DNA of 44,995 nt, taken from NCBI GenBank assembly GCA_910584935.1, contig CAJUDU010000016.1:1-44995 (forward strand), read 5' to 3'. Shown one piece after another: positions 27,407 through 35,589 of this stretch. This DNA comes from an uncultured Butyricicoccus sp. Its GTDB lineage: Bacteria > Bacillota > Clostridia > Oscillospirales > Butyricicoccaceae. The position numbers were made by a program, and so were the translations under genes. The notes below the pieces were generated by a model. That model was not told the DNA's origin, ran no database searches, and worked only from the letters and a program-made list of their open reading frames with translations. Each line of letters starts with the position of its first letter. Position 1 is the stretch's first letter.

Positions 27407-29968
27407 ATGCCACTGAGGAAAAAGATATTGGTTGTAGAAGACAATATGTTCAACCGAGAAATCTTAAGCGAGATCCTTTCCTCGTCTTATCAGGTGCTCC
27501 AGGCAGAAAATGGTCAGGAAGCGCTGGATGTGCTGGGGCAATATGGAGAGGAAATTTCACTCATTTTGCTGGATATTATCATGCCTATCATGGATGGGTA
27601 TACGTTCTTGTCTATTGCAAAAGAAGATCCCGTATTTTCATCTATCCCGGTGATTGTTGCCACGCAAAGCGATGGGGAATCGGATGAAGTCGCCGCGCTT
27701 GCGCATGGTGCAACCGATTTTGTAACAAAACCCTATAAGCCGCAGATTATCCTGCACCGTGTTGCCAGCATTATTCATTTGCGTGAAACCGCATCAATGA
27801 TTAACCTGCTGCAATATGACCGGCTGACGGGTATTTATAGCAAGGGCTTCTTTTATCAGAAAGCAGCTGACTTGCTTCGTCAGAATCCAGAAACACAATA
27901 TGATGTCCTTTGCTCTAACGTTGAGCATTTTAAGCTGATTAATGATGTTTTCGGTACACAGACCGGCGATTTGCTGTTGTGCCGCATTGCTGATATTTAT
28001 CAGCGCATGGCAAAAGAACATGGCGGCATTTGTGGGCGGCTGAATACAGACCGCTTTGTCTGTGTGCTTGAACACGCGGAATATACAGATGCAATGTTTG
28101 AGGCGATTGTTGAAGAACTCAGCCAACAGGTAAACGCAGGCAAACTGTCGCTGAAATGGGGGCTTTATGGCGTTGAGGACCGCAGCCTGCCCATTGAACA
28201 AATTTGTGACCGTGCGCTGCTCGCTGAACAAAGCATTAAAGGGCAATATAATAAAAACTTTGCTTGGTACGACAACAAGCTGCGCAGCAAGCTGCTGCAT
28301 GACCAGATGATGACTGACTGCATGGAAACCGCATTGCTGGAAAATCAGTTCCAGGTTTATTTGCAGCCCAAATACCGCATTAAAGATGAAACCCTTGCAG
28401 GTGCGGAAGCATTGGTGCGCTGGATTCATCCGGAATGGGGATTCCAGTCCCCAGGGGTGTTTATCCCGCTGTTTGAACAGAATGGGTTCATTACCCGCCT
28501 TGACCAATATATGTGGGACAGTACCTGCGCAATTTTGCGCGAATGGATGGATAAAGGATATGAACCTGTTCCAGTTTCGGTGAATGTTTCCCGTGCGGAT
28601 ATCTATAATGTCGATTTGCCCAATATTTTAAGCGGCATTATTGAAAAATATAATCTCTCCCCAGCACAACTGCATTTGGAAATTACAGAGAGCGCATATA
28701 CCGAAAATCCTTCTCAAATTATCAATACGGTAACAGAACTGCGCCGCCGTGGATTTATCATTGAAATGGATGACTTCGGAAGCGGATATTCTTCGCTGAA
28801 TATGTTTAATGATTTGCCAATTGATATTCTAAAGCTGGATATGAAGTTCATCCAGAGTGAAACCACAAAACCAAGCACCCGCGGTATTTTGCAGTTTATC
28901 ATCTCGCTTGCTCAGTGGATGAATTTGAGTGTTGTGGCAGAGGGTGTGGAAACCCGTGAACAGCTTGACCGTTTGCGCAGTATTGGCTGCGATTATGTGC
29001 AGGGATATTATTTTGCAAAACCAATGCCATGGAAAGAATTTGCCAGCCTCTTTGCTCATGACCAGCAGGATCAGGCACAGGCACACGAGAATAAACAGCG
29101 CTATTGTGCGGAGGATATGAACCATATTTTGCTTATTGCGGATGAGGATAGTCATTACCGTGCCAGCGTCCGCGCTGAACTGGAAGATACATATGACATT
29201 GTGGAAATGCCGGATGGCGGTGAACTCATTCCATATGTCACCCAAAACAGACACCGGGTTGCAGCAATCCTGCTTAGCCTGACGCTGCCGGAAGCAGATA
29301 GCTTTGCATTGTTGTCTCAACTCAAACGCGAACATATTACATGGGATATCCCCGTGTTGGCAACTGGTTTGCAGGATGAAGTTTCGGAAGGGCGTGCGCT
29401 GGAGCTCGGCGCAGAAGACTTTATTGCAAAGCCGCACTGGATGCGTTCTTTGGCGCGGCGGCTGCAGCGGGCATCCATGATTGCAGGGCATCAGCACCAG
29501 CAAAAGGACTGCTGGCAGGATATGTCCTGCCAGGATTACCAAACCGGTGTACTCAACCGTCATGGACTGGAAGTTTCCATGGATTGGGTGGAGCATCAGC
29601 GGGCATCGGTTGCGGTCTATATGTTCGCGCTGGATGAAGCAACATCAGAGGATGCTGTGTTAGCAGAATTTGGTCAGCTTCTCAACAAGCAAACTCGGAA
29701 AGATGATGTTGTTGCCCATATCAGCGAAGGGGAATTTGTGGTTGCTATCAAATCCATTGCCTCTCCAGAAGCCGCGTTGGAGCGCGGGCAGCATATCTGT
29801 GCGGCAATTCGACAGATAGAACCCAGGTTGTCTTGTTCAGCCGGTGTGACCATTATGCAGTCTGGACATGAAGTGCTTGCAGAAGCAATCCTGCGCGCAG
29901 GCAAAGCCTTGCGCCATGCGCAGGATGCGCAGCAAAGCAGTTGTTCTATGTGTTACATAGATGATTAA
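27407..29968 (+). CDS. Multidomain c-di-GMP phosphodiesterase (REC-GGDEF-like-EAL-REC-GGDEF-like)
   Basis: Soluble 853-residue signalling protein with no membrane segment. REC1 (about 5-125) has acidic residues ED in VVEDN and the phospho-acceptor Asp56 in LLDIIMP. A GGDEF-like domain follows (about 145-280) whose signature reads GRLNTDRF, so cyclase activity is unlikely. The EAL domain (about 305-550) is intact: E334-A-L, NVSRAD, EITES, MDDFGSGYSS, VAEGVET, YVQGYYFAKP, so it should hydrolyse c-di-GMP. REC2 (about 580-695) has Ser where the phospho-Asp should be (ILLSLTLPEAD). A second GGDEF-like domain (about 705-850) has SEGEF. It appears as a single-gene unit. It probably acts as a phosphorylation-controlled phosphodiesterase; its kinase is not in the window. 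Confidence 0.9.
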   Translation: MPLRKKILVVEDNMFNREILSEILSSSYQVLQAENGQEALDVLGQYGEEISLILLDIIMPIMDGYTFLSIAKEDPVFSSIPVIVATQSDGESDEVAALAHGATDFVTKPYKPQIILHRVASIIHLRETASMINLLQYDRLTGIYSKGFFYQKAADLLRQNPETQYDVLCSNVEHFKLINDVFGTQTGDLLLCRIADIYQRMAKEHGGICGRLNTDRFVCVLEHAEYTDAMFEAIVEELSQQVNAGKLSLKWGLYGVEDRSLPIEQICDRALLAEQSIKGQYNKNFAWYDNKLRSKLLHDQMMTDCMETALLENQFQVYLQPKYRIKDETLAGAEALVRWIHPEWGFQSPGVFIPLFEQNGFITRLDQYMWDSTCAILREWMDKGYEPVPVSVNVSRADIYNVDLPNILSGIIEKYNLSPAQLHLEITESAYTENPSQIINTVTELRRRGFIIEMDDFGSGYSSLNMFNDLPIDILKLDMKFIQSETTKPSTRGILQFIISLAQWMNLSVVAEGVETREQLDRLRSIGCDYVQGYYFAKPMPWKEFASLFAHDQQDQAQAHENKQRYCAEDMNHILLIADEDSHYRASVRAELEDTYDIVEMPDGGELIPYVTQNRHRVAAILLSLTLPEADSFALLSQLKREHITWDIPVLATGLQDEVSEGRALELGAEDFIAKPHWMRSLARRLQRASMIAGHQHQQKDCWQDMSCQDYQTGVLNRHGLEVSMDWVEHQRASVAVYMFALDEATSEDAVLAEFGQLLNKQTRKDDVVAHISEGEFVVAIKSIASPEAALERGQHICAAIRQIEPRLSCSAGVTIMQSGHEVLAEAILRAGKALRHAQDAQQSSCSMCYIDD

Positions 29969-29979
29969 AATAATAAAAT

Positions 29980-30023
29980 CCCCTGTGTGGCTCGTTTCTG
30001 GGTGCAGCACAGGGGGTTTTTTT
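29980..30023 (+). terminator. Rho-independent terminator after the EAL-domain gene
   Basis: CCCCTGTG pairs with CACAGGGG around an inner partially paired loop, followed by seven T. Confidence 0.9.
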
Positions 30024-30188
30024 ATGAGGTGTGTATTTTCAGCGAAGAAGACACTTAAAGATATATTGGTATTGAAATCTAAGCAACTGATATTTGTACT
30101 GGTGCAGTGTGATGGTTTATGATATAAAAGCCGCACGCATTTTTGCTAAGGTGCTTACTTGATATTTGTTTTTCGATTTATGAAACTG
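30024..30188 (-). other. Gap with a possible scar of an ABC permease start
   Basis: No gene is seen. Read on the minus strand, just past the end of the ABC ATPase remnant, an ATG opens MRAAFIS and stops at once. That position and sequence resemble the start of an ABC-2 permease, so it may be what is left of the partner gene. The evidence is weak. Confidence 0.3.
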
Positions 30189-30540
30189 TTACAACTTGGT
30201 GGTTACTGTTTTCTCCTTCAGCCGCTTGGGTGTGTCCAAAGCTACGAGGTTTCCGCTCACAATAAATGCAACCCGGTCACACAGCAGGTCAGCATCCACC
30301 ATGTTGTGGGTAGTAACAAATACCGTCGTCTCCTTTTTGCGCTCCTGCTCGATGATTTTTCGGAACAGCATTCCGCCGCTGCTCCCTGGGATAGAACGAA
30401 GCGAAATAGTTTAGATTATCAATAGCGCTCAAATTGATATACAGATAGGGAAACTCAAATAAAACGCCGACCTTTTGGAAAATTCCAGTCTGTGGATGGT
30501 GGAGATGTCCTGTCCGAATAAAGAAACTTTACCGCCACAA
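30189..30540 (-). pseudogene. Decayed ABC transporter ATPase
   Basis: Pieces of an ABC-2-type ATPase survive in different minus-strand frames. First GGKVSLFGQDIS (just after where Walker A should be), then GVLFEFPYLYINLSAIDNLN (Q-loop region and following helix), then a 60-residue open piece from 30371 containing TVFVTTHNM.DADLLCDRVA (H-loop and D-box end) up to a normal stop at 30189. The Walker A part, the signature LSGGQ and Walker B are deleted, and at least two frameshifts separate the pieces. Clearly non-functional. Confidence 0.8.
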
Positions 30541-30672
30541 TCATTCGTCATCACTCCATTTCTCATGCTGGCACTTGCTCCACCACTTCATAAACTTGAC
30601 CTTGAAGGGGATAGAGATAATCAGCACAGCTATAATTACCAGCCACCAGTACCATTGCAAACCAAAGAATAT
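30541..30672 (-). pseudogene. Small one-helix membrane protein ORF with a lost start codon
   Basis: Minus-strand frame of 43 codons. It has a Trp-rich start (GLQWYWWL), a hydrophobic helix (VIIAVLIISIPF) and a basic then acidic tail (KVKFMKWWSKCQHEK, ending SDDE) before a stop. A good AAGGAGGG site lies nine bases before its first codon, but that codon reads ATA, as if an ATG had mutated. It runs straight into the ABC ATPase remnant, so it was probably the first small gene of that transporter operon. No function is assigned; the alternative is translation from the downstream TTG. Confidence 0.45.
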
Positions 30673-31027
30673 AAAAAGAACCCTCCTTTTTTGTGATAAG
30701 GAGAGTTTAGGGATGCGGTGTGAAATTGATGTGATGCCGCTGTGAAATTACTCCATGGCAGGGATAGAGAAATAGTTGTGATAATTTTTACGAATTATCG
30801 GAAATATTCATATTATAATTGCATTTATGGGCACAACGAAATTTGATATATCATAATACAGGTCATATTCTTGCTATAAACAACAATATGACACTACATT
30901 AATCCCTTTTCAGCGTTTTTCTTTAGGGAAGTCGCAGTTTTTATGTCTGCAAAGCTACATGATAGAATATTGATTTTTAGAGAATAGTAGGCAGATAAAA
31001 TACAATTCGACATATTTTTTTGAATAC
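30673..31027. other. AT-rich non-coding stretch
   Basis: No gene or CRISPR repeat is visible. It holds a short direct repeat GTGAAATT (at about 30720 and 30743) and the long inverted repeat listed separately. The composition is more AT-rich than the housekeeping regions on either side. Confidence 0.5.
30862..30892. repeat. Inverted repeat, operator-like
   Basis: GTCATATTCTTG (30862-30873) and CAACAATATGAC (30881-30892) are inverted copies with one mismatch around a seven-base centre. It lies 135 bases upstream of the csm promoter -35 box. It could be a protein-binding site or the scar of a lost element. Confidence 0.5.
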
Positions 31028-31056
31028 TTGACCAGCATTCGCGCTTATTGTATAAT
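31028..31056 (+). promoter_or_regulatory. Promoter of the type III-A csm operon
   Basis: TTGACC (31028-31033) and TATAAT (31051-31056) with a 17-base spacer, close to consensus. The leader of about 160 bases to cas10 contains a five-codon reading frame MKKYI (31074-31091) behind GGAG and no further gene. Confidence 0.8.
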
Positions 31057-31223
31057 TAATTGGAGATAATACCATGAAAAAGTATATATAGGGGGAATTT
31101 TGTTCGTCTTGTTACGCTGACAGCGTTCAAAATGCAGAGAAGAGATTAGATTTATCCGATTGATTGATGAATTATTTTCAATAATAGACAAAATTGGAAT
31201 GACGAAAAGAAAGGATGTGTCAA

Positions 31224-33593
31224 ATGCACGAAAAGCAATATCAGATAGCAATGGGAGGTTTGCTCCATGATATTGGGAAAATTGTATATCGTACAGGCGA
31301 TAGGCGCAGCCATACGGAAAGCGGATATACGTTTTTGCAGCAAACTGGCATTGTCGACTGTACCATTTTACAACAAGTTCGTTTTCACCATGGAAAAAAC
31401 CTGAAGCAAGCATCGCTTCCGAAGGATTCGCTTGCATATATCACCTATATTGCAGATAATATCGCTTCTGCAGCAGACCGTCGTGAAGCAGAAGAACCGG
31501 AATATGGTTTTTCTCGGGAAGAACCGCAGGATAGCATTTTTAACCGTTTGAATGGCAATGACGGCAAATGTAAATATGCCCCCAAGTTGCTGACAGAAGA
31601 AATAAATTTTCCAACTGAACGGCCAGCCGCTTATGATAAACATTTTTATTTGCAATGTTTAACTTCTATCCAGCATAATCTTCGGGGCATTTGTTTAAAT
31701 GACCGGTATCTCAATTCGCTTTTGGATATCTTGGAAGCAAACCTGACCTATGTGCCATCTTCCACTTCAAGGAAGGAAACGGCAGATATTTCTCTTTTTG
31801 ACCATAGTAAAATGACGGCTGCAATTGGATGTTGTATTTGGGAATATCTTAATGAAAAGGGCGTTTCGGATTATAAAACGGAATTGTATAAAGCTGCAGA
31901 GCAGTTTTACGATAAAAAAGTGTTCTTGTTATATAGCATCGATCTTTCTGGCATTCAGGATTTCATTTATACGATTACCAGCGATGGTGCATTAAAAGCG
32001 CTTCGTGCCCGGTCATTTTATCTGGAACTGCTGATGGAACATTTGGTTGATACACTGCTGCATCAGGTTGGGTTATCCCGTGCAAATTGCATTTATACCG
32101 GCGGTGGACATTCTTATTTATTGCTTGCCAATACAAACGCAACAAAAGCACAGATTCAGCAATTCGAAGAAGATACGAATACATGGATGCTGCAAACCTT
32201 TGGAACTGCATTATATTTAGCAGGCGGCTATGCGCCATGTTCGGCCAATGATTTGAGCAATAAGCCCAATGACAGTTATCGGAAAGTTTTTCGGCAGGTT
32301 TCCACAGAAATTTCGTCCCGTAAACTGCACCGTTATTCTGCTGCGCAAATTGTTGCATTAACGATGGCGGCTGGGCGGGATAACTTACGGGAATGCGCAC
32401 TTTGTCACCGTACAGACAGACTGACAGATGATGAAAAATGTGCTGTCTGCGCAGGGTTGGAGACTTTTTCAAAGCAAATACAAACAAAACAATTCTTTGC
32501 TGTCACCAAAACACAGGACAAAACAACTTGTCTGCCTTTGCCAGACGGATGCTTCCTTTCCGCTGAAACAGAAAGCGGCTTAAAGCAGCGTATGAAACAG
32601 GATGGCGGATATCAGCATAGTTACGCGAAAAATGACTTTTATACTGGGCAGGAAATTGCAACAAAAGTATGGGTTGGCGATTATCAGAATGGGGATAGCT
32701 TTCAGCAGCTGGCACAAGGCGCCGAGGGCATCCGCAGGCTTGCGGTTTTGCGCGGCGATATTGATAACCTGGGTCAGGCGTTTGTGCAGGGTTTTGAAAG
32801 TGAAAAATATGGACAGCGGTATGTTGCGCTGTCCCGTACCGCAACATTTTCAAGAAGCTTGTCTTTGTTTTTTAAACGGCACATCAATGGAATTCTCCGG
32901 AAAGGAAAATATTCCCTAACAGACCGTGATGGTTCAAACCGTATTGCAACCATTGTTTATTCCGGCGGCGATGATGTGTTTATTATTGGCGCATGGTCTG
33001 ATATCGTTGGCTTTGCAGTCGACTTGTATGAAAGCTTGACGATGTTCGCACAAAAAAAGCTGACGATTTCAGCGGGGATTGGGATATATCCGGAGAAATA
33101 TCCGGTTTCCGCAATGGCAAAACAAACCGGTGAACTGGAGGATTTATCAAAATCATATCCTGGGAAAAATGCTGTTACGTTGTTTGATGCAGGAAATACA
33201 TATTCTTGGGAAACTTTTATCAACCATGTGTTGGAAGAAAAATATATGCTGATCTATGATTTTTTTTCATCTATGAAAGCATACCCAGAACCATCAAATG
33301 AAGATGGGGAAACTGCGAATTTGTATGGAAAGTCATTCCTGTATCGGCTGCTGGAACTGATGCGCGAATATCACAAGCAAGGCAGCAAAATCAATTTAGC
33401 ACGGTACGCATACCTGTTGGCGCGGATGCAGCCAGAGGAAAACGCGCCGGAGGCGCATAAAGCATTGTATCATAAATTTTCCAGCAAAATGTATGAATGG
33501 ATGAAGGATGCGGAACAATGCCGGCAGGCAATTACCGCAATTTATATGTATGTCTATACAATCCGTGAAGGAGGAACCATAGATGAAGATTAA
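31224..33593 (+). CDS. cas10: Type III-A CRISPR effector Cas10/Csm1
   Basis: Large subunit of the Csm complex; when target RNA is bound, it cuts single-stranded DNA and makes cyclic oligoadenylates. The N-terminal HD domain has H15-D16 (GGLLHDIGKIVYR) and a second histidine pair FHHGK. PSSTSRKETADISLFDHSKM is a Csm1 hallmark. A zinc site CALC...CAVC begins at Cys391. The second palm domain has the cyclase motif G581-G-D-D (YSGGDDVFIIGAW). All catalytic residues needed for both activities are present and the length of 789 is normal. AAAGG lies nine bases before the ATG at 31224; an in-frame ATG at 31215 would abut that site. Its last 11 bases overlap csm2. Confidence 0.95.
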   Translation: MHEKQYQIAMGGLLHDIGKIVYRTGDRRSHTESGYTFLQQTGIVDCTILQQVRFHHGKNLKQASLPKDSLAYITYIADNIASAADRREAEEPEYGFSREEPQDSIFNRLNGNDGKCKYAPKLLTEEINFPTERPAAYDKHFYLQCLTSIQHNLRGICLNDRYLNSLLDILEANLTYVPSSTSRKETADISLFDHSKMTAAIGCCIWEYLNEKGVSDYKTELYKAAEQFYDKKVFLLYSIDLSGIQDFIYTITSDGALKALRARSFYLELLMEHLVDTLLHQVGLSRANCIYTGGGHSYLLLANTNATKAQIQQFEEDTNTWMLQTFGTALYLAGGYAPCSANDLSNKPNDSYRKVFRQVSTEISSRKLHRYSAAQIVALTMAAGRDNLRECALCHRTDRLTDDEKCAVCAGLETFSKQIQTKQFFAVTKTQDKTTCLPLPDGCFLSAETESGLKQRMKQDGGYQHSYAKNDFYTGQEIATKVWVGDYQNGDSFQQLAQGAEGIRRLAVLRGDIDNLGQAFVQGFESEKYGQRYVALSRTATFSRSLSLFFKRHINGILRKGKYSLTDRDGSNRIATIVYSGGDDVFIIGAWSDIVGFAVDLYESLTMFAQKKLTISAGIGIYPEKYPVSAMAKQTGELEDLSKSYPGKNAVTLFDAGNTYSWETFINHVLEEKYMLIYDFFSSMKAYPEPSNEDGETANLYGKSFLYRLLELMREYHKQGSKINLARYAYLLARMQPEENAPEAHKALYHKFSSKMYEWMKDAEQCRQAITAIYMYVYTIREGGTIDED

Positions 33594-33960
33594 CCAGCAT
33601 AATTATGTGGATGAGGCAGAAAAGGTAATAAAAGGAATTATGTCAATGGACAAGCAAGGCAAAATGAAGATGACGACTTCCAAGATTCGTAATCTGCTGG
33701 CAATGACTGCAGAGCTGAAAACTGATGTGCAGCACAGCCGGGAAGATACGCTGAATGCGGATATACAAAGCCGTGTGCAGTATCTGAAAATGCGGATTGC
33801 ATATGAAGCGGGGCGTGAAAAGGCTGTAAAGAATTTTGTGGAAAAAGCGAGTCTGCTTGCGTGCATTTCAGAAGTGGGGCAGAAAAAAGAAAATCTGCTT
33901 CTGTTTTGCAATTATATGGAGGCATTAACGGCTTATCACAAATATTATATCGAAGAATAG
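33583..33960 (+). CDS. csm2: Csm2, small subunit of the type III-A complex
   Basis: All-helical small subunit that lines the Csm filament along the crRNA-target duplex. The 125 residues include TTSKIRNLLAMTAEL and the arrangement VQYLKMRIAYEAGREKAVKNFVEKA, both typical of Csm2. The ATG overlaps the end of cas10 and has GAAGGAGG upstream, so translation is coupled. Intact; identification also rests on its position between cas10 and csm3. Confidence 0.92.
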   Translation: MKINQHNYVDEAEKVIKGIMSMDKQGKMKMTTSKIRNLLAMTAELKTDVQHSREDTLNADIQSRVQYLKMRIAYEAGREKAVKNFVEKASLLACISEVGQKKENLLLFCNYMEALTAYHKYYIEE

Positions 33961-33980
33961 AACTGATGGAGGAAAAATTT

Positions 33981-34646
33981 ATGTATGCAAAATTAGAAAT
34001 CACTGGAACGCTTGAAGTTTTGACAGGAATGCATATTGGTGCGTCTTCTGCATTTGCAGCGATTGGCGCTGTGGATTTACCCGTTATCCGGGATACATTG
34101 AGTGACCGTCCGATGATTCCGGGCAGCAGCCTGAAAGGCAAGCTGCGCGCTTTGCTTGCGCTGCAATATAACAAAAACCCATTAACAACCGTAGAAAATG
34201 ATAACCCACATATTTTGCGCCTGTTTGGCAGCGCAAAGAAAAACCAGGTGCAGCGCAGCCGCTTGCTGTTCCGGGATATGATATGGTCAGATGCCAGCGT
34301 GGAAGAATTGCGCGCCGTTGGGCTGTATGCTGCAACCGAAGTAAAATTTGAAAATACGATTAATCGTTTGACAGCTGTTGCAAATCCTCGCCAGATTGAG
34401 CGGGTAATCCGTGGATGTAAATTTGATGTGAATATCCTTTACAATGCAGTGGAATTAAATGATTTGACAGAAGATATCTCCCTGCTGGCAGAAGGGATGC
34501 ACTTGCTAAAATATGATTACTTGGGCGGGCATGGTTCTCGTGGCTATGGCAAAGTGAAATTTTCTGGGTTGAAGCTCCACCTAGCAGCAGGTAAAATCCC
34601 ATCTGAATTGCTGCAAAAATGTCAGGTATCATTGGATGGGGTGTAA
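33981..34646 (+). CDS. csm3: Csm3, RAMP-family backbone subunit and target RNase
   Basis: Repeating Cas7-type backbone subunit that binds the crRNA and cleaves target RNA every six bases. It opens with the RAMP strand LEITGTLEVLTGMHIGA. The catalytic Asp32 is in GAVDLPVIRD, the place of the known catalytic aspartate of Csm3. GSSLKGKLRALLA follows, and the Gly-rich loop GGHGSRGYGKV is near the end. Length 221 is normal. The ATG at 33981 lies behind TGGAGG; the frame is open upstream within csm2 but that part is not Csm3. Intact. Confidence 0.95.
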   Translation: MYAKLEITGTLEVLTGMHIGASSAFAAIGAVDLPVIRDTLSDRPMIPGSSLKGKLRALLALQYNKNPLTTVENDNPHILRLFGSAKKNQVQRSRLLFRDMIWSDASVEELRAVGLYAATEVKFENTINRLTAVANPRQIERVIRGCKFDVNILYNAVELNDLTEDISLLAEGMHLLKYDYLGGHGSRGYGKVKFSGLKLHLAAGKIPSELLQKCQVSLDGV

Positions 34647-34648
34647 CG

Positions 34649-35587
34649 ATGCAGTTTATGATTTATCGCCTGACATTCCCTGTGGGCGCTCACTTTGGCG
34701 CGGGCGCGCTGTGGGATGGTATGAGCACCTTGCCTGCGGATACATTCTTTTCTGCTTTATGTCAAGAAGCCATTGATTATGGCGGGCAGGCAGAAGTGAA
34801 TATGCTAGTTGATGCTGTACAGCGAGGAGATTTCAGGGTGAGTGATTTATTTCCATTCATCGGGGATGAACTCTATTTGCCAAAACCATTCTATCCGGTT
34901 GCTGCTGAACAGGAAGGCAATTCGATTATCAAAAAGAGTTTCAAAAAACTGAAATACATCCCGGCTTCAAAATGGGAAATTTATTTGCAGGGCAATCTCA
35001 ATCCAGTTGATGCAGTGCGAAACCTCGGGCAGCTTGGCAGATTTACAATGCGCACCATGAGTGCTTCTCGTGCATCGGAAAAACTGGACAGTGGTGATAT
35101 GCTGCCTTATCAGGTTGGAATCTATCAATTTTATCCGGGAAGTGGATTGTATCTGATTGCAGGCTTTGCGGATGACATATTGCAAACACAATTTGAAACA
35201 TTGCTGCATGGTTTATCTTTCAGTGGCTTGGGTGGCAAGCGCAGCGCTGGACTTGGACGGTTCAGCGTGGCAAAATCCCCTGTGCCAAATCATCTGTTGC
35301 ATCGTTTCCGTGGCACAGATAAAAATGCAATGGCGCTTTCTGTCTGTATGGCAGAACCGGATATGCTGGAATCCATATTGGAAGATGCACGGTATCTGCT
35401 GTTAAAACGGTCTGGGTTTATTGCTTCACCAGATTATGCGCCGGAACTGCGCCGCAAACGGGATTTTTATTCATTCTGCGCGGGTTCCTGTTTCAAAAAA
35501 CGGTTTGCAGGCGATGTATATGATGTTGGCGGAAGTGGGACACACCCCGTATACCGTTATGCTGCTGCACTGTGGATGGAGATGTGA
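34649..35587 (+). CDS. csm4: Csm4, RAMP-family subunit binding the crRNA 5' tag
   Basis: Cas5-type subunit that caps the 5' end of the crRNA and joins the backbone to Cas10. The RAMP start is IYRLTFPVGAHFG, followed by TFFSALCQEAI, LPKPFYPV and the Gly-rich GLSFSGLGGKRSAGLGRF, all in the family order. The start is two bases after the csm3 stop. Length 312 is typical. Intact. Confidence 0.93.
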   Translation: MQFMIYRLTFPVGAHFGAGALWDGMSTLPADTFFSALCQEAIDYGGQAEVNMLVDAVQRGDFRVSDLFPFIGDELYLPKPFYPVAAEQEGNSIIKKSFKKLKYIPASKWEIYLQGNLNPVDAVRNLGQLGRFTMRTMSASRASEKLDSGDMLPYQVGIYQFYPGSGLYLIAGFADDILQTQFETLLHGLSFSGLGGKRSAGLGRFSVAKSPVPNHLLHRFRGTDKNAMALSVCMAEPDMLESILEDARYLLLKRSGFIASPDYAPELRRKRDFYSFCAGSCFKKRFAGDVYDVGGSGTHPVYRYAAALWMEM

Positions 35588-35589
35588 AA

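Noticed and set aside
30673..31027. Possible CRISPR leader or degenerate array upstream of cas10
   Set aside because: Only an 8-base direct repeat and one inverted repeat are present; no 24-40 base unit recurs.
31121..31270. Open frame before and across the cas10 start (RLIDELFSIIDKIG and onward)
   Set aside because: It has no start codon with a binding site and overlaps the cas10 start; noted only as a possible scrap of a former gene.
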